Assembly: GCA_011048855.1 (NCBI GenBank)
Contig: DSCZ01000520.1
Span: forward strand, 1-11,482
Length of the DNA: 11,482 bases
Source of the DNA: Desulfobacteraceae bacterium
GTDB lineage: Bacteria > Desulfobacterota > DSM-4660 > Desulfatiglandales > Desulfatiglandaceae
Reading direction: 5' to 3'
Notes under the pieces: generated by a model
What the model saw: only the letters and a program-made list of their open reading frames with translations
The model's database searches: none
Told to the model about the DNA's origin: nothing
Translations under genes and position numbers: made by a program
Shown: one piece after another, positions 1-7,750 of the stretch
Position numbering within the stretch: the stretch's first letter is position 1
Layout: every line of letters starts with the position of its first letter

Positions 1-58
1 AGTTGACGGAGTTCATCTTGAGGACGGTACCTACATGCATCCATTTACTTGCAGTCAT
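1..58 (-). CDS. N-terminus of a gene cut by the window edge, possibly an acyl-CoA ligase
   Basis: An ATG at 58-56 opens a frame that stays open to the window edge, giving MTASKWMHVGTVLKMNSVN. A very good ribosome binding site, AAGGGGGG at 74-67, lies 8 nt upstream, so the start is credible although only 19 residues are visible. The stretch HVGTVLKMNSVN resembles the usual N-terminus of AMP-forming acyl-CoA synthetases, where a short helix precedes a 'P-x-K/R-x-A' motif that would fall just outside the window. The gene follows the activator by 55 nt on the same strand, so it probably belongs to the same operon. A CoA ligase would fit a pathway that works on CoA thioesters. The family call is an inference from very few residues. 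That a gene starts here is more certain than what it encodes. Confidence 0.5.
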   Translation of the reverse strand, partial: MTASKWMHVGTVLKMNSVN

Positions 59-113
59 TGCATCAGCCCCCCTTGTCCAGAGTTTGGCGTTTTGGCCGGT
101 GAAGATCGATCCG

Positions 114-887
114 TCACCGGTCCATCGCGATCAGCGCCGCCCCCACCGCACCGGTGAGCTGCGGGTGATCCGGAACCATGATATCCTTGCCGAGCATCTC
201 CGCGATCATATTAACCAGGAATGGATTATGAGCCACAACCCCTCCGGTCATTGCGACGGTTCCGGTCAAGGGGTGCATTTCCAGGATTCTCTTGATCACA
301 GATAAAAAAAGCCCCTTTACGATCGCAGGGACCGCCGCACCCTGACGGATTTTTTCGAGCACCTCGGTGGCGGAAAACACCGTGCAGTAACTGCCGAGCT
401 CCACCGTTTCCTCCGCGGACCGCGCCAGTTGGTCCATTTCTTCAAGCGGTATGCCGAGCCTTGCAGACATTTCTTCGAGAAACGCACCGGTGCCGGCTGC
501 ACATTTTCGGTTCATTTTAAAGCCGAGTCTCCGGCCGTTCTCATCGATCATAATCACCTTGTTGTCCTGGCCTCCGATGTCCACGATCGTGAGAGCGGCG
601 TGGAAATAGTGATAACAACCCCTGGCATGGCATCCGATTTCGGTATGGGTCGCATCGGCGGCCGCCACATTTTTGCGACCGTAGCCGGTGGCGACGCAAC
701 GAACTATTGCATCGCTGAAAATCCCAGCCGATTCAAGGGCTTTGTCCAGGGCTAACGCCGCCGTTGCATCGAAATCGGTCCCGGATTTCAACACACAGTG
801 GCCGAGAAGCCGTTTAGCGCCATCGACAACCGCGGCCTTGGTGCGCGATGCGCCGACATCCACCCCTGCAAAAACCTGTTTTGTCAT
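114..887 (-). CDS. ATP-dependent activator of 2-hydroxyacyl-CoA dehydratase / benzoyl-CoA reductase (BadF/BadG/BcrA/BcrD family, HgdC-like)
   Basis: This 257-residue protein has the ASKHA ATPase fold of the activators (archerases) that use ATP to push a low-potential electron into 2-hydroxyacyl-CoA dehydratases or class I benzoyl-CoA reductases. Visible motifs are the first phosphate loop GVDVGASRTKA (8-18), ATGYGR (66-71), the second phosphate motif DIGGQD (103-108), NRKCAAGTGAFLE (126-138) and an adenosine motif TGGVVAHNPF (214-223). Cys129 and Cys168 match in position and spacing the two cysteines that each HgdC monomer gives to the [4Fe-4S] cluster bridging the homodimer. The length is normal for HgdC, about 260 residues. 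The ATG at 887-885 overlaps the stop codon of the dehydratase gene as TGATG, and GAAGG lies about 7 nt upstream inside that gene, so translation is probably coupled. The family is clear. Whether the partner is a dehydratase or an aryl-CoA reductase is open. Confidence 0.92.
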   Translation of the reverse strand: MTKQVFAGVDVGASRTKAAVVDGAKRLLGHCVLKSGTDFDATAALALDKALESAGIFSDAIVRCVATGYGRKNVAAADATHTEIGCHARGCYHYFHAALTIVDIGGQDNKVIMIDENGRRLGFKMNRKCAAGTGAFLEEMSARLGIPLEEMDQLARSAEETVELGSYCTVFSATEVLEKIRQGAAVPAIVKGLFLSVIKRILEMHPLTGTVAMTGGVVAHNPFLVNMIAEMLGKDIMVPDHPQLTGAVGAALIAMDR

Positions 888-2128
888 CAGATACCTTCAA
901 GCTGTTCGATGAACGCTTCGATATTTGTTTTGGTTTGCTCTTCGGAATAACACCGCAGATCGCACAGGTCCCCGTTGATCGTAAGCGTTGGAATGCCAAG
1001 CTTTTTGCCGATACGTTCGGGCATGCCGTATCGGTTGTTTGAGTTGTTCGGACAAGTCTTTGCATCATGAAAGATGATTCCATCAAATTTAAATTTTTCA
1101 AAGCAATTTGCAATATATTTTTCTTTGAAAGGTTCGTCCCTGACGATAAAAAGCTCCGTGTATGCCACGGCCATGCTTTCAAATGGTTTTGCAGGGTCGA
1201 GTTGATCAAATATCCAACTGTTGCAATAGGTCGATGCCACCACGCAGGCTTTGAGTGAATATAACTGTTCGGATAGTGCCCTGAGCTTTCCCCAGATTGG
1301 CATTCCTTCCCAGTAGAGGCGGTGCTTCTCTCCGTCCACCGCGGCCGCACCGTTCCTGACGCGCTGCTTCAGTTCCGGAAGGAGGAGCTCGTAATATTCA
1401 ACTCCTTCTTTCGTCCCTCTTGCAACTACGGCCGGCCCCATGTGAATCGTCGCATCGAAAAAGGTCCACGGCGAAGGAATCGCCGCCGCGGTTTCCAGGC
1501 AGGCGCGCCAGAGTTCGGATGTGCGCCTGGAATAGCCTACGGCTTCTTTGAACCGGTCCATATCGAATTTTTCACCGTTGATTTTTTCGAGCTCCGGCAC
1601 CAGGTCTTCTATCTGCGTTGCGATGTCCTTTATCTGGGAGGAGCCCACATCCCCTATGTCCCTGTGGGTGTGTACGCCGATTAGTGGTACGTTCAGCTCC
1701 CGCGAGTACCATGCAAACCAGTCCTGGACGTCCCTGCACTGATTCGTGTTGTAGACGAGCACATCCGGCCGGGGGACCGAGTCAATGTTGTAGGCCATTT
1801 TGAGGGGGGTTTTCTTCTGCAGGTATGAACCGATGTCGCAGGTCAGATACGAGCAGATATCCGGGGAATAACCGAGAGCATTGGCATACGGGATCAGGTC
1901 TGTGGCCATTCTGGTCGCTCCCAGCATCGCGCCGTGATTTTCGGGGTAATACACCAGAAAACCCATTCCCCGGAGCAGTTCGGCCGGTCCGACACTTGTG
2001 CACCATGCGATTTTTTTTGAACCTGTCCTGGCGGCTTCGTCCATCTCGTAAAAATGATCGGCCATGATTTTTTTGCAGACTTCGGTGGCCGCTATTTTTT
2101 TTCGCGTGATTTTTTTTTGTTCACTCAT
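887..2128 (-). CDS. 2-hydroxyacyl-CoA dehydratase / benzoyl-CoA reductase family subunit (HgdB/BcrC-like)
   Basis: This 413-residue protein belongs to the family of HgdA/HgdB and BcrB/BcrC, cytoplasmic [4Fe-4S] enzymes that use an ATP-energised electron for radical dehydration of 2-hydroxyacyl-CoA or for ring reduction. Typical stretches are WCTSVGPAELLRGMGF (42-57), YLTCDIGSYL (94-103), YNTNQCRDV (126-134), FHDAKTCPNNSN (353-364) and the C-terminal GDLCDLRCYSEEQ (386-398). Candidate cluster cysteines are Cys97, Cys131 and Cys359, with Cys389 and Cys393 near the end. The length is close to BcrC/HgdB. The start is the ATG at 2128-2126, preceded by a G-rich stretch, with no stronger in-frame alternative. 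The activator gene overlaps its stop by one base. Known members act as two different subunits and no second one is in the window. It could lie beyond the left edge, or this could be a single-subunit type. Substrate unknown. The first 21 codons hold three poly-A runs. Confidence 0.88.
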   Translation of the reverse strand: MSEQKKITRKKIAATEVCKKIMADHFYEMDEAARTGSKKIAWCTSVGPAELLRGMGFLVYYPENHGAMLGATRMATDLIPYANALGYSPDICSYLTCDIGSYLQKKTPLKMAYNIDSVPRPDVLVYNTNQCRDVQDWFAWYSRELNVPLIGVHTHRDIGDVGSSQIKDIATQIEDLVPELEKINGEKFDMDRFKEAVGYSRRTSELWRACLETAAAIPSPWTFFDATIHMGPAVVARGTKEGVEYYELLLPELKQRVRNGAAAVDGEKHRLYWEGMPIWGKLRALSEQLYSLKACVVASTYCNSWIFDQLDPAKPFESMAVAYTELFIVRDEPFKEKYIANCFEKFKFDGIIFHDAKTCPNNSNNRYGMPERIGKKLGIPTLTINGDLCDLRCYSEEQTKTNIEAFIEQLEGI

Positions 2129-2203
2129 CCCTTTCCCCGTATCAGACTCAAATGTTCATGAACAATCGAGCGGGAGTATTTACCTTCATAGACGAAAGTT
2201 TTG

Positions 2204-4801
2204 TCATTCCGCCATTTGTTGGGCCACGATCTCAGTGATGTCCATAATCTTGATCTTACCACGTTCCTGTTTGGGAATGGCCCTGGTGCCCTTTCTGAGG
2301 TTGTCCTTGCAGGCCGAACACCCCGAAACAATGATTTCAGCACCGACCGCAAGAGCATCCCTGACACGTTCCGCGGCCATCTGCACGGCCATATCGGGGT
2401 TGTTTGCGAGCACCCCGCCACCGCCTCCGCAGCACCGTGCATGGAGCCGGTTTCTGGCCATTTCCACGAATTCAAGGCCGGGGATCGCGTTGAGGATATT
2501 CCTCGGTTCATCGAAAATCTGGAACGTTCTTCCTAGATCGCAGGGATCGTGATAAGTCACTTTCTTTCCCAGGTTGCCTTCGAACCGGATTTTACCCTCG
2601 TTGATCAATCTTTCCAGATAATGGACCGAATGATATACCTCCATTCCCAGGTTTCCGACCTCCGGGTACAGTTTCCTGAAGGTTTTATAGCAGCCGGCGC
2701 AAGGGGTTACGAGCTCGCGGGCCGCGGTCGCCCGGATCCTCTCGATTACCTTTTTTGCATGGAGCTCGAATTCGTCCGTACCCATCAGAAAAAGCGGGAA
2801 GCCACAGCAGCCCTCTTCGGCGGCCAGCGTCGTGTAATCCACTCCGCCGGCTTCGAGCGGCTTGATGAGGCTGGGGACCATTTTCATGTCCAGGTAGCTG
2901 GGTACGCATCCCATGAACAGCAAGGTTTCCGCCTCGGCCTTGAGATCTCCTTTATTGATTTTTTCTTTGAGCACAGGCGGGTAAATCTCGATTCTGTCCG
3001 CTTTAGCGCCGGCATATACATTTCCTGTTTTAAAGATATTGTCCCTTAAACCGAGCACCGGTTCCGGGGTGAGGCCGGCATTGTAGAGCTTTTTACGGAC
3101 TCCCTCCACGATTTCGTCCACCTTGACCCTGGCCGGGCAAAAATAGGTGCAGGCCTGGCACGTGGTGCAGCTGTAAAAGGCTTCGGCAAGCTCACTCGAT
3201 GGTTCGACCGTGGCGTTCAAAAAATTGAACGCCAGCACGTTTCTCCCCCTGGCGTTTCGTGATTCCCTGTGGGTTACACTGAAGGTAGGGCAGCCGAGAC
3301 GGCAGAAACCGCAGTAAATGCAAGCCAGAAGCTCGTTGTCTATCGCCTCGCCGTAAGAATTGATCCCCTCCGGGTGTTCCAGAAAGGTGCTGAAGGCAAA
3401 GTAATCGTAGATGTCGTATTTTTTCTTCTCAAGCCCCATTTTACCTGGGTTCAGGATGTGATGTGGATCAAGTGCATTCTTGATTGTGCGCATCACCTCC
3501 AGGGCCGGCCCCAGCTGTTTTTCGATATAGGGATTTCTCGCAAGTCCGGTTCCATGCTCCGCAGTGACCGTGCCTTCCATTTCAAGTGCCAGTTCAGCGA
3601 GTTCGTCGGCGGCAGGGCGGAGTCTTTCCCATTCCTCCCGGCTTCTCATGTCGGTTACGAAGGTGGTGTGCACGTTGCCGTCACCGATATGCCCGAAGGT
3701 GGTTATCAGAAGGTTGTACTTGTCCGATATCTCCTGTGCGCGTTTGATGACTTCCGGGATACGGGTCGGGGGTATGCCCAGATCCTCGGATATCGCCACC
3801 AGCCGATTACCGGGTTTGATCCTGGAAAGAGTGGGAACGAGTTTCCCCCTGGCTTCCATAATTTCGCCCACCTTCACAGGGTCGTCGCTCCAGGTAAATT
3901 CCTGCACCTCATATTTGCGGCAAATTTCGCCTATCCTCTCCATGTCCCGTGTGACAGTTTCCTTCGCCCCGTCCGACTCGATGATCAGCATAGCTTCTAT
4001 TTTGCTGACATCCTTCCCGATGGCTTCTTCGACGACTTTGAGGCTGTAATTGTCAAGAATTTCGCAGGCGGTCAATGGAATGCCGGATCCTACGATATCC
4101 GTCACGGCTTTGCCGGCTGCGAACAGGTCGTGAAAAATCGCCAAAGCGAGGGCGTTGTATTCGGGTATCGGTTGAATTTTCACCGTGACTTCGGTGATCA
4201 CACCCAGTGTCCCTTCCGAGCTGGCAAAGACATGGTTCAGGTCGTATCCGAAAGAGGACTTAGGGGTCTTGAACCCGGTTTCTATGACCGTTCCATCGGC
4301 CAGAACAACCTTGAGCCCCTTTATGTAATCCCTGGCCGTACCGTATTTGACCGCGCGATGCCCGCTTGAATTAGTGGACATCATGCCACCGATGGTGGCT
4401 ATCAGTTCACTGCCGGGATTCGGAGGAAACATCAGGTTGTATTTTTTTAGAGTCGTGTTCAGATCGCTGCAGATGACACCAGGCTCCACCCTGGCGAAAA
4501 AATTGTCTTTATCGATTTCAAGGATGTGATTCATCCTGTGCACGTCAAGCAATATGCCGCCTTCAACGGGCAGGGATGCCCCTGTCGTGGCCGTACCGGA
4601 ACCTTGAACCGTCACCGGTGTCCTGGTGCGATCGGCCAAAGCCATAATTGCGGAAATCTGTTCGGTTGAGAAGGCGAATACGACGAGGTCCGGTATTCCT
4701 TCATGAACCGACAGATCTCTGGAATAAGACAAGCACTCCACCCGGTCGTCGAAAACGTTTTCCGGGCCGACAATTTTCTTTATTTCGGTGACAAGATCCA
4801 T
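2204..4801 (-). CDS. FAD-binding oxidase fused to a 4Fe-4S/CCG-domain subunit (GlcD-GlcF-type D-2-hydroxyacid dehydrogenase)
   Basis: One 865-residue chain carries what are separate proteins in classical glycolate oxidase. Residues about 38-215 form the FAD-binding PCMH domain, with VQGSGTATTG, PGSELIATIGG and SSEGTLGVITEV. About 215-455 form the FAD-oxidase C-terminal domain, with FGHIGDGNVH near 370-379 and AEHGTG near 414-419. Two ferredoxin-type sites follow, CIYCGFCRLGCP near 494 and CTTCQACTYFCP near 545, each CxxCxxCxxxCP. Two CCG domains end the protein, with EEGCCGFP (about 664) then PCAGC, and HDPCDLG (about 751) then CCGGGGG (about 790) and SGCSAC. Relatives oxidise D-lactate, glycolate or D-2-hydroxyglutarate and pass electrons to the membrane pool or to electron-transfer proteins. 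There is no signal peptide. The start is ambiguous: TTG at 4804 or ATG at 4801. The ATG is preferred because the ribosome binding site lies 6 nt upstream, against 3 nt for the TTG. The gene opens the left operon, so it may supply or remove electrons for the dehydratase pathway. Substrate not identifiable. Confidence 0.9.
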   Translation of the reverse strand: MDLVTEIKKIVGPENVFDDRVECLSYSRDLSVHEGIPDLVVFAFSTEQISAIMALADRTRTPVTVQGSGTATTGASLPVEGGILLDVHRMNHILEIDKDNFFARVEPGVICSDLNTTLKKYNLMFPPNPGSELIATIGGMMSTNSSGHRAVKYGTARDYIKGLKVVLADGTVIETGFKTPKSSFGYDLNHVFASSEGTLGVITEVTVKIQPIPEYNALALAIFHDLFAAGKAVTDIVGSGIPLTACEILDNYSLKVVEEAIGKDVSKIEAMLIIESDGAKETVTRDMERIGEICRKYEVQEFTWSDDPVKVGEIMEARGKLVPTLSRIKPGNRLVAISEDLGIPPTRIPEVIKRAQEISDKYNLLITTFGHIGDGNVHTTFVTDMRSREEWERLRPAADELAELALEMEGTVTAEHGTGLARNPYIEKQLGPALEVMRTIKNALDPHHILNPGKMGLEKKKYDIYDYFAFSTFLEHPEGINSYGEAIDNELLACIYCGFCRLGCPTFSVTHRESRNARGRNVLAFNFLNATVEPSSELAEAFYSCTTCQACTYFCPARVKVDEIVEGVRKKLYNAGLTPEPVLGLRDNIFKTGNVYAGAKADRIEIYPPVLKEKINKGDLKAEAETLLFMGCVPSYLDMKMVPSLIKPLEAGGVDYTTLAAEEGCCGFPLFLMGTDEFELHAKKVIERIRATAARELVTPCAGCYKTFRKLYPEVGNLGMEVYHSVHYLERLINEGKIRFEGNLGKKVTYHDPCDLGRTFQIFDEPRNILNAIPGLEFVEMARNRLHARCCGGGGGVLANNPDMAVQMAAERVRDALAVGAEIIVSGCSACKDNLRKGTRAIPKQERGKIKIMDITEIVAQQMAE

Positions 4802-4807
4802 CAAGAG

Positions 4808-4815
4808 ACCTCCTT
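4808..4815 (-). promoter_or_regulatory. Strong ribosome binding site of the FAD/FeS gene
   Basis: AAGGAGGT is a near-perfect anti-Shine-Dalgarno match. It ends 6 nt before the ATG at 4801-4799 and only 3 nt before the in-frame TTG at 4804, so it decides in favour of the ATG start. Confidence 0.8.
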
Positions 4816-4896
4816 AGCTGGTTAGGGCTCTCAGGGGGCGAAACAAATCGAGGCATGGTTGACAAAAGAAAATGGCTACTATTTAGCTATAAAGTG

Positions 4897-4926
4897 ACTA
4901 TATCCAACAATAAGCGTGGATGTCAA
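4897..4926 (-). promoter_or_regulatory. Sigma70-like promoter for the FAD/FeS-dehydratase-activator operon
   Basis: A consensus -35 box TTGACA (4926-4921) and a -10 box TATAGT (4902-4897, 5 of 6 matches) are separated by 18 bp on the minus strand. Transcription would start near 4890, giving a leader of roughly 90 nt before the ATG at 4801. It lies in the 157-bp gap after uvrB, so the left operon probably has its own control. The -10 region holds TATAG twice, 11 bp apart, with a related AATAG another 10 bp on, a possible protein-binding site on one helix face. The boxes are seen directly. Activity is inferred. Confidence 0.6.
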
Positions 4927-4961
4927 GTCAAAACGGCTGCATGCAAAGGTGCCGGCCGTAC

Positions 4962-6974
4962 TTATGACAGTGTCATTATTTCGAAGCGCTGCTTCTCGAG
5001 TTCCCGTATCCTGTCGCGGAAAACGGCGGCTTCCTCGAAGGCCAGGCGTGAGGCGGCTTCCTTCATTCGGGCTTGGAGTGCCGTGATTTCCGACTCCAGG
5101 TCTTCAAGGGAAGAATAAACCGCCGGCGTTTCCGACGCAATCGGGGCCGTGATATAATCTGATTCATACAATGCGCCGAAATCGTCCTCGATGTTTTTGA
5201 TTATCGTCGCCGGCGTAATTCCGTGTGTACGGTTGTATTCTCTCTGTATGCTCCGCCTCCTGTTGCTCTCCTCTATCGCGGCGGCCATCGATTCTGTGAT
5301 TCGGTCTCCGTATAAGACAACAGTGCCGTGGATGTTGCGGGCGGCCCGGCCGCAGGTTTGTATCAGGGACCTCTCGGACCGGAGAAATCCCTCTTTGTCG
5401 GCATCCAGTATCGCCACCAGTGAAACTTCAGGCAGATCAAGCCCCTCACGAAGCAGGTTAATGCCCACCAGGACGTCGAACACCCCGAGCCTCAGGTCTC
5501 TCAAGATTTCCATGCGCTCGATGGTTTTTATATCCGAGTGCAGGTATCTGACCCTGACGCCCAGCCCGCTGTAATACTCGGTAAGGTCTTCAGCGCTTGC
5601 CTTTGTAAGCGTCGTGACCAGCACCCGTTCGTTACGGCTCACCCGTTCCCTGACCAGGCCCAGCAGGTCGTCCACCTGCGTTGCCGCGGACCTCACTACT
5701 ATCTCCGGATCCATAAGGCCGGTCGGCCTGATGATTTGCTCGGCCAGCACAGTCTGCCGCGATAATTCGTAGGGACCGGGAGTCGCCGATACATAAAGGA
5801 TCTGCGGGACTCTCTCCATGAACTCCTCGAATGTCAGCGGCCGGTTGTCCAGGGCTGAGCGAAGGCGGAAGCCATGTTCGACGAGGGTTTCCTTCCTGGA
5901 ACGGTCACCGCGGTACATGCCGACGATCTGCGGCACCGTGATATGGCTCTCATCGATTATCACCAGAAAATCGCCGGGAAAATAATCCAGCAGCGTCGGC
6001 GGAGGCGCACCCTCCGGCCGGCCGGTCAGGTGCCTGGAATAGTTCTCAATGCCATGACAATACCCCATCTCGGTCATCATCTCCAGGTCGAACACGGTCC
6101 TTTCCTCCAGCCGCTGGGCTTCGAGCACCATGCTCCGGGACCTCAATTGGTCGAGTCTGCCGGCAAGTTCTTTGCGGATCGCTTCCACGGCCTTTTCCCG
6201 GACCTCTGTAGTTGTGACATAATGGCTTGCCGGGTAGACCGCAATGCGGCCGAGCTCCCGGATTGTTCTGCCGGTGAGCGGATCTATTTCATATATCGAT
6301 TCAATCCTGTCTCCAAAAAAACCGATGCGCACCGCCTTATCCTCTTCGTGGACCGGATATATGTCCAGAACATCGCCTCGGACCCGGAACCTGCCGCGGT
6401 AAAAGTCCGTTTCACCACGTTCGTACTGGATGTCGACAAGCTTTGCGATGGCGTCGTCTCTGGCCATCTCTGCGCCCTGTTCCGCATAAAGGAGCATGTC
6501 GTGGTAGACTTCGGGCGATCCCAGCCCGTAGATGCACGAAACGCTGGCGACTATGATCACGTCGTCCCTGTCCAGGAGGGCGCGGGTGGCCGAATGGCGC
6601 ATTTTGTCGATGCGTTCGTTTATCGAGGCATCTTTTTGAATGTAGGTGTCTGATTGGGGGATATAGGCTTCCGGCTGGTAGTAGTCATAGTAGCTGACGA
6701 AATATTCGACGGCGTTTTCCGGGAAAAACCTCCTGAGTTCTCCGAAAAGCTGTGCCGCGAGAGTTTTATTCGGGGCTATGACCAGGGTGGGTTTACGCAC
6801 CCTGGCGATTATATGGGCCATGGTGAAAGTTTTTCCGGATCCCGTTACCCCGAGCAGCACCTGGTGGGTGGTTCCACCGGATATGCTTTCCACAAGTGTT
6901 TCGACCGCGGCGGGTTGATCACCGCATAACGAAAAGTTTGATATCAACCTGTAGGCCGGGGGCTTTAAAGGCAT
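4962..6974 (-). CDS. uvrB: UvrABC system protein B (excision nuclease helicase subunit)
   Basis: UvrB receives damaged DNA from UvrA, verifies the lesion with its beta-hairpin and recruits UvrC in nucleotide excision repair. The 670-residue length is normal for the family. Visible features in order are [10 protein letters not shown] (18-27), Walker A GVTGSGKT (42-49), the damage-probing beta-hairpin [11 protein letters not shown] (96-106), the DEAD-type box DESH (341-344), the helicase motifs [20 protein letters not shown] and RAARNIHG, and a C-terminal UVR domain (about 630-665, [16 protein letters not shown]) that contacts UvrC. The ATG at 6974-6972 begins 4 nt after the ispF stop codon, with AGGGG inside ispF about 10 nt upstream, so it is co-transcribed with ispF. 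It is the last gene of the gmhA operon. No LexA-type operator was seen in front of it, and neither uvrA nor uvrC is in the window. Confidence 0.98.
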   Translation of the reverse strand: MPLKPPAYRLISNFSLCGDQPAAVETLVESISGGTTHQVLLGVTGSGKTFTMAHIIARVRKPTLVIAPNKTLAAQLFGELRRFFPENAVEYFVSYYDYYQPEAYIPQSDTYIQKDASINERIDKMRHSATRALLDRDDVIIVASVSCIYGLGSPEVYHDMLLYAEQGAEMARDDAIAKLVDIQYERGETDFYRGRFRVRGDVLDIYPVHEEDKAVRIGFFGDRIESIYEIDPLTGRTIRELGRIAVYPASHYVTTTEVREKAVEAIRKELAGRLDQLRSRSMVLEAQRLEERTVFDLEMMTEMGYCHGIENYSRHLTGRPEGAPPPTLLDYFPGDFLVIIDESHITVPQIVGMYRGDRSRKETLVEHGFRLRSALDNRPLTFEEFMERVPQILYVSATPGPYELSRQTVLAEQIIRPTGLMDPEIVVRSAATQVDDLLGLVRERVSRNERVLVTTLTKASAEDLTEYYSGLGVRVRYLHSDIKTIERMEILRDLRLGVFDVLVGINLLREGLDLPEVSLVAILDADKEGFLRSERSLIQTCGRAARNIHGTVVLYGDRITESMAAAIEESNRRRSIQREYNRTHGITPATIIKNIEDDFGALYESDYITAPIASETPAVYSSLEDLESEITALQARMKEAASRLAFEEAAVFRDRIRELEKQRFEIMTLS

Positions 6975-6978
6975 CTAC

Positions 6979-7479
6979 TCAGGCCCCTGCGTTCGGGCTG
7001 GAGTTGATCACGGAAACTACCGCATAGGAGGCTATCCCTTCAATACGTCCGACGAAACCAAGCCTTTCGGTGGTCGTGGCCTTTACGCTTATACGCCCGG
7101 TCTCCACGTCCATCGCGGCAGCCAGGTTGCGCCGCATCCGAAAAATGAAAGGAGCTATTTTCGGAACCTGGGCGCATATCGTTGTATCCACGTTGCTGAC
7201 GTACCATCCACGTCGACGCAGCATGCCGGCGGTCGTTTCAAGCAGCTTGATGCTGCTGCAGTCTTTGTAGGCTGGGTCCGTGTCCGGGAAGTGGGTGCCG
7301 ATATCCCCCATGGCAAGGGCGCCGAAAAGTGCATCGATCAAAGCGTGAGTGAGAACGTCGGCGTCCGAATGGCCGTCCAGCCCGGTGTTGTGGGGTATGG
7401 TCACCCCTCCCAGGATCAAGGGCCTGCCGGAGGTCAATCTGTGGACATCATATCCGAATCCGACTCTGAACACGGGCAC
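6979..7479 (-). CDS. ispF: 2-C-methyl-D-erythritol 2,4-cyclodiphosphate synthase
   Basis: IspF converts CDP-methylerythritol 2-phosphate to the cyclodiphosphate with release of CMP, in the non-mevalonate (MEP) route to isoprenoids. The protein has 166 residues, a normal length, and starts with RVGFGYDVHRL. The metal ligands Asp11, His13 and His45 sit at the spacing of E. coli Asp8, His10 and His42. LGGVTIP, GHSDADVLTHALIDAL, MGDIGTHFPDTDP, and near the end KATTTERLGFVGRIEGI complete the family signature. The annotated start is GTG at 7479-7477. A second GTG two codons later (7473-7471) has GAGGTG 5 nt upstream and could be the real start. It lies 45 nt after the FmdB-type gene and 4 nt before uvrB. 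IspD, which is often adjacent or fused, is not in the window. Confidence 0.97.
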   Translation of the reverse strand: MPVFRVGFGYDVHRLTSGRPLILGGVTIPHNTGLDGHSDADVLTHALIDALFGALAMGDIGTHFPDTDPAYKDCSSIKLLETTAGMLRRRGWYVSNVDTTICAQVPKIAPFIFRMRRNLAAAMDVETGRISVKATTTERLGFVGRIEGIASYAVVSVINSSPNAGA

Positions 7480-7524
7480 CTCGAAAGACAGCGCTTTGAA
7501 GAAGGATCTTCTTCTAAGCCGGTT

Positions 7525-7743
7525 TTAATGGCAGGTGCTGCAGTTGCCGCCGCTGCACGACGCGCATCCGGATGAACCGGCGGCGGGGGTGAAATCTCCA
7601 CCGCTTTTAAATGCACATGCAGACATCAATTTTTCGACTTCCCCGGCATGGCAGCGGGGACAGGTGACGCTTTCATCCTGTTTGAGGAGGAGCACTTCAA
7701 ATTGCTCGTTGCAGTTTTTGCATTTATATTCGTAAAGAGGCAT
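7525..7743 (-). CDS. FmdB-family small zinc-ribbon protein
   Basis: A 72-residue protein that starts MPLYEYKCKNC, the hallmark of the FmdB regulatory-protein family. Cys8, Cys11, Cys28 and Cys31 (CxxC and CPRC) form one zinc ribbon. The C-terminal tail is glycine/serine-rich and ends with Cys60, Cys63, Cys68 and Cys71, a second CxxC pair set common in this family. The frame is open 17 codons further upstream, but the ATG at 7743-7741 is chosen because MPLYEY is the conserved N-terminus and AAGGAG lies about 11 nt upstream. The longer version would overlap the preceding gene. The founding member was proposed to regulate formamidase/acetamidase genes in Methylophilus, but most bacterial homologues have no proven role. 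Here it sits between a deoxyhypusine-synthase-like gene and ispF, 7 nt after the former, which does not suggest an amide-degradation role. Confidence 0.9.
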   Translation of the reverse strand: MPLYEYKCKNCNEQFEVLLLKQDESVTCPRCHAGEVEKLMSACAFKSGGDFTPAAGSSGCASCSGGNCSTCH

Positions 7744-7750
7744 TTCTGTT

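Noticed and set aside
62..116. Read-through of the activator TGA stop as selenocysteine, prompted by selA in the window
   Set aside because: The activator already has the normal family C-terminus, the extension of about 17 codons is not domain-like, and no convincing SECIS hairpin was seen after the TGA.
814..1350. A 178-codon minus-strand frame overlapping the dehydratase and activator genes
   Set aside because: It runs in another frame through two genes whose proteins carry family motifs; its own translation is unrecognisable.
3269..4369. A 366-codon plus-strand open frame within the FAD/FeS gene
   Set aside because: It is fully antisense to a well-supported gene with intact domain motifs, and its translation shows no recognisable domain.
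4930..4959. Possible terminator after uvrB (ACGGC/GCCGT then four T)
   Set aside because: Stem of only 5 bp with a 17-nt loop and a short T-run; too weak to call.
5874..6653. A 259-codon plus-strand open frame within uvrB
   Set aside because: Antisense to an unmistakable uvrB, so taken as a shadow frame.
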